A DNA stretch of 64,000 nucleotides from CAWGCE01 sp964480915 (lineage in GTDB: Bacteria; Planctomycetota; Planctomycetia; Pirellulales; Pirellulaceae), in the NCBI GenBank assembly GCA_964480915.1, contig CAYZRS010000003.1, forward strand, positions 112,240 through 176,239, given 5' to 3'. Below the pieces are notes generated by a model. The model was given only the letters and a program-made list of their open reading frames with translations, was not told the DNA's origin and did not search any database. This document shows positions 16,277 to 25,341 of this stretch, in pieces (within the stretch, counting starts at the first letter, position 1; every line of letters begins with the position of its first letter). The position numbers and the translations under genes were made by a program.

Positions 16277-17635
16277 CTAGGACGTCTGTCGTCGGAAAGC
16301 GAATGCTGCCAGAGCCATGCAAAGCCCCATTAGAGAAGAGGGTTCTGGCACGGCCGCAAATCGAGGCCGGTGTGCACTGGCCACCATGACATCCGCCGAC
16401 GTGAACTTGTTCTCATTCCACAGCAGGAAATCGGCGCCGTTCACATTGCCGTCCGCGTTGAAATCACCCGAACAGAAACTTGGCGTATTTGAAAATTTGC
16501 TGGCGTTCCACTGGAGGAAATCTTCTCCGTTGATGTTGCCGTCCAAGTTGGCGTCGCCTGGGAGGTACGAACTTCCAGATGGCAAATTGTTAGCTCCTGC
16601 GACTGACAACCAGGCTGTCAGATCGTCGGCGTCGACCAGGCCGTCACCAGATACGTCGTAACTGACGTTGGTCGAACTGGCAGCGATCGCGGCGGTGAGG
16701 CTGTCGACGTCTGTGCAATCGAAGTCACCGTCGTTATCAAAGTCACCGGTCACGGTATTGGGCGAATCGATCACCGTTATGCCGTTGTTGGTGAGAAAGT
16801 TGACATTGGCCTGTCGACGTGCGGAAGCCCAGATGGAGATGTCGCCGTATTCCGATTCGGTGCCAAACGGATTGAAACCTCCATTCAGGACTCCCACGAT
16901 GGAAGGCCCAAAGCCAAAGTCGGCGACGATCGGCCCACCGCTGTCTCCGCGAGCAGTCGTTCCCTCGAGTGCGACCGCTGCGGATGAGCCATACGTGCTG
17001 CGATTGCCGGCCGCGTTGTCGAAATCGGTCTCGACCGTGCCGTTGGCGACATCAATGATATTCTGAGCGGCACGTCGCAGGTCGTCGGATTGGAACGAGA
17101 AGTTCTGTCCCGTCCCGTGGAGACCGAACCCAACCATGGTTCCCAACATGTTGGCTGGGTCGAGTGAGGTCACTGAAACGGGCGTGACGTTGGTGATCGG
17201 TTGCGAAAGGGTCAGCACCGCCATGTCGCCATTCGCATTTCCATTCCAAGTATTGACCGCGACGCTCGAGATACCGACCGACGTGGTGGGCGAGCCGACA
17301 TCGGCGCCCAGGTTAAAGGAGGATGCGGGAATGTTGAGGTCCGATTGATTGTCCAGTGGTCCGTTGAGACCGTCGACGCAATGGGCGGCGGTCAAGACCT
17401 TCGTGGGGGTCACCAATGTGCCGGTGCACAGGGCACCAAAATCATCATCGAGCCGTCCGACTGCCGGGAATTGATCGGCCAGGGCAAAGTACTGCGACTC
17501 GGGGACGTCATGACGAATCGTAATCGCAGATGCGGTAGAGGTCACGGCGAGGAAAGCGACCGTCAGTGCGACTCGCGGCAGTCCGCAACGGACGATGGAA
17601 TGCTGGGTGGATGTTTGGAGTTGAGTGGGCATCAT
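16277..17635 (-). CDS. Secreted trypsin-like S1 protease with dockerin-like and PEP-CTERM tail
   Basis: The start at 17635 is set by a GAGAGG ribosome-binding site and gives 452 residues; it precedes a twin-domain layout like the M14 gene. A signal peptide (ALTVAFLAVTSTASA) leads into a chymotrypsin-fold domain with the triad histidine in LTAAHCVDG, aspartate in NGDMAVLTL and serine in RGDSGGPIV. The tail has EF-hand-like repeats (GDFDNDGDFDCTDVDSL, GDANLDGNINGEDFLQWN, GDFNADGNVNGADFLLWN) and a PEP-CTERM signal (VPEPSSLMG, hydrophobic helix, FRRQTS). It is predicted to be exported and exosortase-processed. It is transcribed away from the sigma-factor gene. Confidence 0.92.
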   Translation of the reverse strand: MMPTQLQTSTQHSIVRCGLPRVALTVAFLAVTSTASAITIRHDVPESQYFALADQFPAVGRLDDDFGALCTGTLVTPTKVLTAAHCVDGLNGPLDNQSDLNIPASSFNLGADVGSPTTSVGISSVAVNTWNGNANGDMAVLTLSQPITNVTPVSVTSLDPANMLGTMVGFGLHGTGQNFSFQSDDLRRAAQNIIDVANGTVETDFDNAAGNRSTYGSSAAVALEGTTARGDSGGPIVADFGFGPSIVGVLNGGFNPFGTESEYGDISIWASARRQANVNFLTNNGITVIDSPNTVTGDFDNDGDFDCTDVDSLTAAIAASSTNVSYDVSGDGLVDADDLTAWLSVAGANNLPSGSSYLPGDANLDGNINGEDFLQWNASKFSNTPSFCSGDFNADGNVNGADFLLWNENKFTSADVMVASAHRPRFAAVPEPSSLMGLCMALAAFAFRRQTS

Positions 17636-17838
17636 GTCATCCTCTCGTGCTGGTCCGCGTGGGCCCTCGAATCCACTTCTGGGCCCACGTTGACGTGTTG
17701 ATGCAGGGATTACGCCGCTCATTTCAAATTCTTGCGCACGATTTGAGGAATTGATCCGATTTTTACCAAAACCGGTCCTGTCCGAATCGTCGTGATCCCG
17801 TGGCGGACGATCGGGTCGATTTGGCTTAAACTGGGGGA

Positions 17839-18465
17839 ATGAATGAGCCCCAGGAATCGCCGGCGGGAGATATCGACACGTTTACGAGCGAAACATTGCT
17901 CTATCGTGTCCGAAACCCGGACGACACCGAAGCTTGGGAAAATTTCGTCGGCAGATATGCTCCAGCCATCTTTTTGTGGTGCCGCCAAAATTCCTTGCAA
18001 GAATCGGATGCGGCAGACGTAACGCAAGAAGTCCTGTGCAAATTAATTGATGTGATGCAGCGATTCGACTACGACGCGTCACGCGGCCGTTTTCGTGGTT
18101 GGCTGAAAACAGTAACGACCAATGCGGTCAGAGACTTGATTCGGGGGCGGCAACGAACTGGCAAAGTTGCAGGTCGTGGTGACGACGGTTGGTTAGCAGC
18201 GCTGGCCGATCCGCAGTCCACTGATTTGCTGGCCGATGCCATTGAAGTCGCTTATCGAGAAGAACTCGTGTCGATGGCTGAAGAGCGTGTCCGTGTGCGA
18301 GTGCAACCTCGGATCTGGCAAGCCTATGTGTTAACAGCCATCGAACAAAAACCGGCCGCCGAAGTGGCGAAAGATCTGGAAATTAAGGTGAGCGACGTTT
18401 ACGTTGCCAAGTCTCGTGTGATCAAACTACTTCGTGAAGAGGTCGCCCGGCTAACCAGTCACTAG
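17839..18465 (+). CDS. ECF-type RNA polymerase sigma factor
   Basis: The 208-residue protein has sigma-70 region 2 (ESDAADVTQEVLCKLIDVM, then FDYDASRGRFRGWLKTVTTNAVRDLIR) and a shorter region 4 with a helix-turn-helix ending VYVAKSRVIKLLREEV. The N-terminus EAWENFVGRYAPAIFLWCR is the pattern seen in planctomycete ECF factors linked to kinases. A GGGGGA element precedes the ATG at 17839. The next gene, 43 bases on, is a kinase with an anti-sigma-like zinc finger, so the sigma factor is probably controlled by it through binding, phosphorylation or both. Confidence 0.93.
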   Translation: MNEPQESPAGDIDTFTSETLLYRVRNPDDTEAWENFVGRYAPAIFLWCRQNSLQESDAADVTQEVLCKLIDVMQRFDYDASRGRFRGWLKTVTTNAVRDLIRGRQRTGKVAGRGDDGWLAALADPQSTDLLADAIEVAYREELVSMAEERVRVRVQPRIWQAYVLTAIEQKPAAEVAKDLEIKVSDVYVAKSRVIKLLREEVARLTSH

Positions 18466-18508
18466 TCGAATTGCAGGCTTGCGATTCGAGCCGAAACCCT
18501 AGGAAGCG

Positions 18509-20824
18509 ATGTCAAACCTTACACCATCGAATTGCCTGGAAGATACGCTTCTGAGTGCGTTGCTAGACGGCAGCCTCGACGACGCGGCGAGGCCCCAAAT
18601 CGATTTGCATTTGGAATCGTGCGAAAGTTGTCAGACACGCCTCGACGAGCTGACCGGCATCCCGGACGAATTGGCCAAACGTTCCGACGCGGAATCGGAC
18701 CAACGTCTTGCCGAAGAGGCGATGCTGATGCGGCGGTTAAGGAAGACTCGCTTCCGGACCGATCACGGACTATCGAATGAAGACCTGTGGACGGCGGCGG
18801 AGCGAATCGTCTCGCAAATCGACAGCTATACGGCCGAGTCTCTCATCGGTTATGGCGGCAGTGGGCTGCTGGTGAAAGCGCGAGACGATCGCCATGACCG
18901 TTGGGTGGCGATTAAGGTGTGGCCGGCGATCACACAAACGAATCCTGCAAACTTAGAGCGAGCGCGGCGTGAAGCCGAGTCTTTAGCGCGGCTCGATCAT
19001 CCCTATGTCGTTCGCGTTCTGCAGACGGGTGAGACGGAAAGCGGTTCGGCGTTCATCGTGATGGAGTTTGTGGACGGGCGTCCTTTGAGCACGTGGGTTC
19101 AGCAAAATGGGCCCATGCCTCCAAAGCGGGCCGCATCCATCGTCCGCGATGTGGGAAGTGCCTTGGCGGCCGCGCACGCGGCCGGTCTCATTCATCGCGA
19201 TGTCAAACCGTCAAATATCCTCCTCGAAGACGACCGGAGGCATATCAAACTGGTTGATTTTGGGTTGGTCTTGGACCAGCAATCAGATTCGGCGCTCACC
19301 CAGGAGGGTTCATTCGCGGGAACGCCTCATTACATGAGCCCCGAACAAATCCGCAACCCGCATGACGTTGACTTTCGATCGGACGTCTACAGTTTGGGCG
19401 TCGTCCTCTACGAATTGTTGACCGGGATTCGACCGTTTCGCGGTGTCTTACGGATGGTCCTGCAACAAGCACTGAACGAAGAGGTAATCGAACCACGAAA
19501 ACTGGATGATTCCATTCCTTACGATTTGGAAACGATTTGTCTCAAGGCGATGTCGAAAGAGCCTTCGCACCGGTATGAATCGGCTCATGAATTCTCGGCC
19601 GAACTCGATCGATGGTTAGACGGTCAGCCGATTTTGTCGCGGAGACCATCGGCACTCAAGAAGGTTGCCACGTGGGCGCGGAAGAATCCCGTCATGTCGG
19701 GCCTCGTTGCAATCATGCTGGCCCTCTTGGCGACGGTGGCCGTTGGCGGGACGGTGTTGTCGTGGAGGTTGGCGAATGCCAGAGACCTGGCCGAGCAAAG
19801 GGGGCGTGAAGCGCAGCAGCAGCGCCAAACCGTGCTCGACACGTTGCGTTCCATGGTGTTTGAAGTGCCCGAACGGATGTACGAGGAAGAAGAGGCCTAT
19901 TTTCAAAATTCGGAACTTGCTGTGCTCGAGGCCGCCTTGGCGGGACTCGCTCAGTTACCGAACGAGTCGCAGCGAGAATTGCCCGTGATCGAAGCGATTG
20001 CCACGGCACACGCTCGGCTGGCCATGATCGTTTTCAACGAAGATGGCGAGTCGGCTCGAGAACATACGGCCGAAACATTTCGGCTGATTGCAGCAGCCGG
20101 AATGGGTGACGATTTATCGCCCGCGTTGCTGGAAGCCAAATCGCACGCCTACTGGTCACTAGGACAATTGGCCTGGCAAGAAGAACGACCGGCGGAGGCT
20201 TTGGATTTCCTGAAGAAAGTGGTCCATATCGACGAATCGCTTGGGACCTTGGATAAGGAAGAGTCGACTCAATGGCAGATCGTCCAAGGATTACATGACT
20301 TGGCAAGATTGGCATTCGAGCAAGGGTTATGGGAAGAATCCAAGGGATTCTTGCAGCGGAGTTGTGAAGTGGCGGGCGAGTCGTTTCCGGACGCAGATGC
20401 GCCGGCAGCGCCAGCGGGAGAAGAGATGATCCGTCGGATTGAGGTGGAGTCTTTGCTGGCGCGAATCGAGTACGAGCGTGGAAATGAAGAGGATGCCAAC
20501 GGCAGAGCGAAGCGAGTGCTGAAACTCATCGCGGACAACGACTTCGAAAGTCATCCAGTCGACGTGGGGGAAATGGTGTCTCATCTGGTCGAAATTCAGA
20601 TCGAAATCGCCAAGAAGGAATCGGACTTCGAACTGGCCGAGCAACAAGCCCGAGCGGGTATGGAACTGTTGGATTACGTTCAGCGGGAGGAAGAAGCATT
20701 CTGCTCGAATCTCGTTGAGGCCGATTCGCCCACGGAATGGAGCCAGAGGAAGGCGCTGCAAGCGTTGGAAGAGACGATTCGGCAGCTAAATGCGGCGGGC
20801 GCTGCTCAAGGAACCTCAGATTGA
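18509..20824 (+). CDS. Ser/Thr kinase with N-terminal anti-sigma-type zinc finger
   Basis: Domain order in 771 residues: a zf-HC2-like motif (H34, C38, C41 in HLESCESCQ), a Hanks kinase with VAIKVW, catalytic loop HRDVKPSNILL, DFGLV and MSPEQIRNP, one transmembrane helix near residues 393-417 (VMSGLVAIMLALLATVAVGG), then an external helical region with TPR-like repeats. Hx3CxxC fingers hold sigma factors in anti-sigma proteins, so this kinase probably sequesters or senses for the adjacent ECF factor. This gene pair is a known arrangement in Planctomycetes (ECF-STK groups). The signal sensed is unknown. Confidence 0.93.
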   Translation: MSNLTPSNCLEDTLLSALLDGSLDDAARPQIDLHLESCESCQTRLDELTGIPDELAKRSDAESDQRLAEEAMLMRRLRKTRFRTDHGLSNEDLWTAAERIVSQIDSYTAESLIGYGGSGLLVKARDDRHDRWVAIKVWPAITQTNPANLERARREAESLARLDHPYVVRVLQTGETESGSAFIVMEFVDGRPLSTWVQQNGPMPPKRAASIVRDVGSALAAAHAAGLIHRDVKPSNILLEDDRRHIKLVDFGLVLDQQSDSALTQEGSFAGTPHYMSPEQIRNPHDVDFRSDVYSLGVVLYELLTGIRPFRGVLRMVLQQALNEEVIEPRKLDDSIPYDLETICLKAMSKEPSHRYESAHEFSAELDRWLDGQPILSRRPSALKKVATWARKNPVMSGLVAIMLALLATVAVGGTVLSWRLANARDLAEQRGREAQQQRQTVLDTLRSMVFEVPERMYEEEEAYFQNSELAVLEAALAGLAQLPNESQRELPVIEAIATAHARLAMIVFNEDGESAREHTAETFRLIAAAGMGDDLSPALLEAKSHAYWSLGQLAWQEERPAEALDFLKKVVHIDESLGTLDKEESTQWQIVQGLHDLARLAFEQGLWEESKGFLQRSCEVAGESFPDADAPAAPAGEEMIRRIEVESLLARIEYERGNEEDANGRAKRVLKLIADNDFESHPVDVGEMVSHLVEIQIEIAKKESDFELAEQQARAGMELLDYVQREEEAFCSNLVEADSPTEWSQRKALQALEETIRQLNAAGAAQGTSD

Positions 20825-21029
20825 GCCTGCGAGTTGTCACGCCACACCGTGCGGCGAGGGACGTCTTCGTGACGAAAGGAGAGTGGGCCGAAGTCGTACG
20901 GTTCCTTGGTTTCGTCGGCAGGAAGAGAAGCGAGTTGGAAAAGCAAACGGCAAAGAACAACGGCCGACCGCATCATGAAGAACTCCTCCGGCGACGTGGG
21001 CGGGCTTTACCGTAGCGGAACGGTGGGCG

Positions 21030-21425
21030 TTATGCGGCCGGCTGAAGGAGGTCCCAAAGATTCCCGTAGAGGTCCTGAAACACGGCAACAGTGCCATAGT
21101 TCTCTTCTCGTGGAGGACGCACGAAGGCGATTCCCCGAGCCACCATTTGCTTGTAGTCTCGCCAGAAATCATCGGTGTAGAGGAACAGGAAAACTCGGCC
21201 CCCTGTTTGATTTCCGATCGCCGCACGCTGTTCGTCGTTCGCGGCCCTTGCTAAAAGCAGCGTTGCGCCCTGGGAAGAGGGAGGAGCAATGAGCACCCAA
21301 CGTTTGTCCTGATCCGGTTGATAGCTGTCTTCGACGAGCGTGAAACCGAGCGTCTGGGTGAAGAAGGCAATGGCTTCGTCGTAGTCACGAACGACGAGTG
21401 TGACGTGGGCAATATGCTGTTTCAT
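21030..21425 (-). CDS. VOC (glyoxalase/bleomycin resistance) superfamily protein
   Basis: A 131-residue protein with the VOC fold: MKQHIAHVTLVVRDYDEAIAFFTQTLGF at the N-terminus and GTVAVFQDLYGNLWDLLQP at the C-terminus. The metal-ligand positions typical of glyoxalases are partly present (H7, and a late Asp/Asn). The substrate cannot be deduced. It is the second of two VOC genes on the minus strand, nine bases downstream of the other, so the two are probably co-transcribed. Confidence 0.9.
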   Translation of the reverse strand: MKQHIAHVTLVVRDYDEAIAFFTQTLGFTLVEDSYQPDQDKRWVLIAPPSSQGATLLLARAANDEQRAAIGNQTGGRVFLFLYTDDFWRDYKQMVARGIAFVRPPREENYGTVAVFQDLYGNLWDLLQPAA

Positions 21426-21434
21426 GGCGAAGTT

Positions 21435-21830
21435 CTAGCCCGAGACCGGCTCGTTGAAATAATAGCAAAGCCCATCGGGAGCGACGACAAAAAAGACATG
21501 GAACTTCTGCCCATCCCGTTCGTCGACTCGTGTATTGTCGACACGCAGCCCGTTGGATTGTAACTCGGCACGGATGCCGTCGATATTTGCCACGCGGATG
21601 GCTGCGCCTTCTTGGGACGGGTCGCCTCCATTGATCGCGAAACCGATTTGTACCCCATCACGTGCGAGGATCACCGACGGATGGACCCCATCGCGCCGCT
21701 CGACCTCGCTCATGCCAAAGCATTTGGAATACCATTCGGAGGCCGCATCAAGATCGGTCACCGGAAGTGCAAGAACGTCGTCTTTGTAAGGTGAAGCGGA
21801 TTGAAATGATGGCTGATTTGTCATGGCCAA
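21435..21830 (-). CDS. VOC superfamily protein
   Basis: A 131-residue VOC-fold protein: VLALPVTDLDAASEWYSKCFGM followed by HPSVILARDGVQIGFAING and a C-terminal FHVFFVVAPDGLCYYFNEPVSG. It resembles dioxygenase/glyoxalase-like proteins of unknown substrate. A start two codons further in is possible. It lies just upstream of a second VOC gene with a nine-base gap. The two are different in sequence, so they are an old paralogous pair or independent members rather than a recent duplication. Confidence 0.88.
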   Translation of the reverse strand: MAMTNQPSFQSASPYKDDVLALPVTDLDAASEWYSKCFGMSEVERRDGVHPSVILARDGVQIGFAINGGDPSQEGAAIRVANIDGIRAELQSNGLRVDNTRVDERDGQKFHVFFVVAPDGLCYYFNEPVSG

Positions 21831-22199
21831 TTCTTCGATCTCGGGGGCTGTGGGCTATCGCCAGGTTCTGCCGGCTCTGGCACGGAAGTGGGAATCGGTC
21901 TGCCCGGTCGGTGAGTTTATCGCTCCATGGCAGGCGAGGCAACAAACGATCGAGTGCTGCGGCGTAAGAAACCAAATTGGGCATGGCCCAAAATCCCAAA
22001 CTAGATTCCATCCCACTTGCCAGGTGCGGCGCCGTCAAACGGACTCTTGAGCCAGGGATGGACACAGATCGGCACGGATGACGTGGGCGAGAGAAAGTGG
22101 CGGATGAATCGCGATCGCGCGGTGCGGCGTTCACGCTACGAAATAATGCAGGCGAACGCCGGTTTGCAGCAGAGAGGATCTGACCGAAGAGAGTGATCG
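21831..22199. other. Intergenic, no gene recognised
   Basis: A stretch of 369 bases between minus-strand genes. I see no RNA gene, repeat or terminator with a T-run. It must hold the promoter of the VOC pair. Confidence 0.4.
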
Positions 22200-22406
22200 T
22201 TAAGAAGTGGTCGACGCCGAGATCGCCTTGTTCATCAGCCAGGTTGAAGTGCCAGCGAGTGCGAAGACTAGTCCATAGGTGAAAAACGGTAAAATCTTCG
22301 GAGGGTGCGAAACGGGAATGGCATGGATGATGACTGGGACGACGATGGCGGCCAGCCAACAAAGTGCGTTGACGATGAGAAATCTCTTCTTTTCGGCAGG
22401 CTGCAT
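22200..22406 (-). CDS. Small two-helix membrane protein
   Basis: A 68-residue protein with two hydrophobic segments (FLIVNALCWLAAIVVPVIIHAI and ILPFFTYGLVFALAGTSTWLM) separated by a short loop HPPK, and a charged N-terminus. An AAAGGA ribosome-binding site sits just before the ATG at 22406. No family is recognised. It is likely an inner-membrane protein of unknown role. Confidence 0.65.
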   Translation of the reverse strand: MQPAEKKRFLIVNALCWLAAIVVPVIIHAIPVSHPPKILPFFTYGLVFALAGTSTWLMNKAISASTTS

Positions 22407-22559
22407 GACGATTCCTTTAGGTTTGTCGATCTACACGGTGAGCTGCCGCAAGAAGCTGGGAATATTTGGAATCAACGTCCGGTGCCAGTGGGAGGTCGTG
22501 AATCGATCGGATAAGCCCTGATCGCAAGTTGGGTGCACTGGTTAGAGGCGGTGACTGGC

Positions 22560-22949
22560 TCAAGCTGACTCGGGTGGATCGAGGATTTCGGCCAGTTCGA
22601 AGTCGATGACGCAGAATCCGTTGCGGTGTCGGCAATAGGTGATGTTACGGACGAACGGATCGCCGTGGCGGACCCCGTATTTCTCTAGGGCGGCAAAGAT
22701 CGATTCCGATTTTTCATCGCTCATTCTGGGAACGGGCTGGCCGCAATTGCTCGTACAGATTTCAAGCAGGTCGTCGTCGTAGCTGATGAGCTTCGGGACG
22801 AAATCGCAATCCTTGCCTGCCAGGTATTGCAGGACGCGAACTTCATTCTCATACCGTTCTTTGGCGTTGGTGCCGTGGAACGTCTTGTAGACATTGCCGT
22901 TGTACGCGATACGTACGCGAGATCGGACGGAGTCTTTGATCTCTTTCAC
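22560..22949 (-). CDS. Minimal protein-kinase-like protein
   Basis: The protein has 129 residues and starts from a GTG at 22949. It carries reduced kinase-fold features: a segment YKTFHGTNAKERYENEVRVLQYLAG like the beta3-helix C region, then GVRHGDPFVRNITY, resembling the catalytic HGDxxxxN loop of RIO/LPS-kinase-like proteins, and VIDFELAEI in place of the DFG metal-binding strand. The typical glycine loop and C-lobe are missing, so it is far shorter than a full kinase. It could be a small phosphotransferase or a pseudokinase. The target is unknown. Confidence 0.7.
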   Translation of the reverse strand: MKEIKDSVRSRVRIAYNGNVYKTFHGTNAKERYENEVRVLQYLAGKDCDFVPKLISYDDDLLEICTSNCGQPVPRMSDEKSESIFAALEKYGVRHGDPFVRNITYCRHRNGFCVIDFELAEILDPPESA

Positions 22950-23169
22950 GGCGGGGCCTACGGTTGAATTCGCGGGGGCAGAGTGCCTCTATGCTAGACG
23001 TTTCCAGTTCAAATGTCGAATCGGCTCCTACTGCCCGGCTCTCTCAAGAATCTCCCAGCGTGAATGGGCAGGTTATGGGGAAGACGCACAAACCGTCCCC
23101 GTTCGTTAAGCACTTGAAGGAAAATCGCCCGGTCACGCCGCGACTGGCCGACGTCTGAGTGTAGCGCAC

Positions 23170-23203
23170 AAAAAAGGCCGGAGAGCAAAAGTGCTCTCCG
23201 GCC
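23170..23203 (-). terminator. Rho-independent terminator of the PEP-CTERM gene
   Basis: A 12-base-pair GC-rich stem (23176-23187 with 23192-23203) with a four-base loop. On the minus strand it is followed directly by a run of T (complement of 23170-23175). It lies 22 bases after the stop of the PEP-CTERM gene. Confidence 0.92.
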
Positions 23204-23224
23204 GTCGCTTACGCGAATTTTTAA

Positions 23225-23911
23225 CTACGAACGTCGTCGGCGTAGGCCGAGGGCGACTAGACCGATGAAGATCATGGACAATGAACCCGGTTCTGGAACC
23301 GCGAGTGGTTGAGCAAATCCAACCCAGGAGGCGGCCGCTTCGCTTGCCGACAGCACTAGGTTGAGGTGTGTTCTTCCACCTACATTGAACAAGTATGCTT
23401 CACGATCATTATTCTTCGCTTCCGTGGAAAGCAGACGTTGTTGAGTCTGACTCCAAAGAGCGAAGGAAGACGCACCCGGTGAATTCGTTTCAATTTCCGT
23501 CGGAGCACCGATCGACCCGTCGTTGGAACTGAGAGCAAGTCGCTCACGAATTCCGTCATAGTCCATGACGACCAAGTAGGCGTCGCTGGGCAATGGGTTG
23601 CTAAAAACAAACGTAGCGCTTGTTGAAGCAGTGGGTTGATCATTTTGTGTCTGCATCAGGATCAATGAACCTGCACCGCCAAACATGTTCTGGAAATTAG
23701 GATCGGTGAAGGACTTCGTTTGAGGAGCCCATCTTACCGCCGAGTTCGAGAAGCTAGAGCTAAACGAAGCCGTTACGGTGCCACCAAATGCGTTTCCGGT
23801 CCAAGTTGGAGCGTCCGCAGTTTGACCGCCAAAGTCAACGAATTGTGCGAAAGACGAGGTCGATAGTACAAGAACGATAACTAGGGCTGTCAAATTACGT
23901 GTGATATTCAT
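23225..23911 (-). CDS. Secreted PEP-CTERM domain protein
   Basis: The start at 23911 is preceded by a GGAGAG element; a longer upstream frame has no protein character. The 228-residue product has a signal peptide (LTALVIVLVLSTSSFAQ), a body rich in Ser/Thr/Gly likely to be beta-structured, and a C-terminal PEP-CTERM signal (VPEPGSLSM, hydrophobic helix, LRRRRS). There is no dockerin tail, unlike the other PEP-CTERM proteins here. It ends in a strong terminator. The function of the body is unknown; the anchor predicts exosortase-dependent surface sorting. Confidence 0.88.
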   Translation of the reverse strand: MNITRNLTALVIVLVLSTSSFAQFVDFGGQTADAPTWTGNAFGGTVTASFSSSFSNSAVRWAPQTKSFTDPNFQNMFGGAGSLILMQTQNDQPTASTSATFVFSNPLPSDAYLVVMDYDGIRERLALSSNDGSIGAPTEIETNSPGASSFALWSQTQQRLLSTEAKNNDREAYLFNVGGRTHLNLVLSASEAAASWVGFAQPLAVPEPGSLSMIFIGLVALGLRRRRS

Positions 23912-24529
23912 TCTGCTCTCCTTAGGGCCGAAGCCCAGATTTATACTGATGTATTTTTTTGTTTGTTTATGTCGAATTGCTAAGGCGCGCACAGGCAGCT
24001 CAGCAAGCGAAGCCAAGGTAAATAGGCCAAGACGTGTCTGGGGGCCGAATAGCCTAAACGCAGAGATTGCCGCGAAGACTAAAGGGACAGACAGACGGTT
24101 GGGCCGAACACAGACAATGCCGCAGAGAAAACTGAGCTGAAAGAAGCTGCAGTTACGAGCTGTGGCACAAAATCTACACATTCTCCGCGAGGAGTTTGTG
24201 ACGTCTGTGCTAGAAGCTCATTAGGCGGAGCCCAACCTTCGTTGAGTAAAAGTAGTAATGACTATGCCCCAAAGATAAGGTCTGCTGGCAGTGCCGTCAA
24301 TACTGTTTTTGAGGATTGCCAGGAATATTCGAAATTGGGTCGTTTGGGGGGGATGATCGGAATCTCGGCAATGTCGCTAAAACCGCCGGGAATTGGCTGG
24401 ATTTGCCGCGATAGCGGGAAGTTTCGGTGATTCTGCCACTTGCTTGCTGGGATTGGCATTGATCTGCGAGACTGCGGGTCGGAAAGCTGCGAGGGAAATC
24501 TCACTCGAAAAATGGAATGGGGCCAAGTC
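23912..24529. other. Long intergenic region, divergent genes
   Basis: A stretch of 618 bases. The end near 23911 is AT-rich (a run of T near 23945-23955 and TATAAAT on the minus strand at 23938-23944), a plausible promoter for the PEP-CTERM gene. The rest shows no coding character that I can support and no RNA fold I recognise. Confidence 0.45.
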
Positions 24530-25048
24530 ATGCGCGTTCAAATGTCACTGGTTGTGGTACTCGGAATTTCTCTCTTTGGCGCCTCAGGCTTTGCGCAATG
24601 CGCCGGCGAAGGTGGCACGGCGAGCTCCTTCGCAGCGGGGCGTTCGATCAGTAGCGAGGGTCCGGCAATGTCTGCTCCCGCTTTGCCGTTTCAGGCGTTT
24701 TCGCCACGAACTGCCGGAGGCAATTCAACCAGTTTTTCGATCAATAACGTGCCGCAAGTCGGTTCGTTCTCGAGTGGCACCGGAAGTTTGCAGGCGTTTC
24801 AGGCTCAGCAAATGGCCAACTATCGAGCCCTGGCAGAATCGGCAGTTCGTAACCGACGTTCGCCCGAACGCCAACAGCAGATGCTGGCAACAAATGCCGC
24901 ACGCGCTTACCGAGCCGGTTTGAGTGCCGAGAAATCGGGTCGAGTCTATTCGGCCAAGAAGCAGTATGAACGGGCTGCCATGATTGCGCCCGGTACGATC
25001 GCAGCCCAATACGCCGAAGAAGCGATCTCGCGCTTGGGCCAGAAGTAG
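24530..25048 (+). CDS. Secreted hypothetical protein with C-terminal TPR-like repeat
   Basis: Starting at 24530 (MRVQMSLVVVLGISLFGASGFAQ) the 172-residue product has a signal peptide. A low-complexity Ser/Gly/Ala stretch follows, then a helical end (AARAYRAGLSAEKSGRVYSAKKQYERAA) that reads like one TPR unit. The in-frame ATG 18 bases upstream is an alternative. No family is recognised. It is likely periplasmic. The scaffold gap starts 20 bases after its stop. Confidence 0.7.
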   Translation: MRVQMSLVVVLGISLFGASGFAQCAGEGGTASSFAAGRSISSEGPAMSAPALPFQAFSPRTAGGNSTSFSINNVPQVGSFSSGTGSLQAFQAQQMANYRALAESAVRNRRSPERQQQMLATNAARAYRAGLSAEKSGRVYSAKKQYERAAMIAPGTIAAQYAEEAISRLGQK

Positions 25049-25067
25049 GCCCAAGTCACCAACCTTC

Positions 25068-25167
25068 NNNNNNNNNNNNNNNNNNNNNNNNNNNNNNNNN
25101 NNNNNNNNNNNNNNNNNNNNNNNNNNNNNNNNNNNNNNNNNNNNNNNNNNNNNNNNNNNNNNNNNNN
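25068..25167. other. Assembly gap (100 N)
   Basis: Exactly 100 N. The 12 bases TCACCAACCTTC occur directly on both sides (25056-25067 and 25168-25179), so the contigs probably overlap and the real gap may be zero. Neither flank interrupts a recognised gene. Confidence 0.98.
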
Positions 25168-25341
25168 TCACCAACCTTCGCGAAGCTCCTATCGACTGCC
25201 TCGGCAGGGCTCGCTGGGCTGGTTGGAGCGCTGGAACCTTGCCAAGCGTCGCGTCTCAGTGGGCTGCGTGACTCGGCGCATCGCGTGGGTTTTGTGCCGT
25301 GGCAGATGTGCCGACGGCTCTTCGTATGGCACCGAACCGCC

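Noticed and set aside
22991..23158. A 55-codon plus-strand frame (MLDVSSSNVESAP) before the 23170 hairpin
   Set aside because: Low-complexity start, no clear ribosome-binding site and no known family. The hairpin has its T-run on the other strand. It could be real but is not supported.
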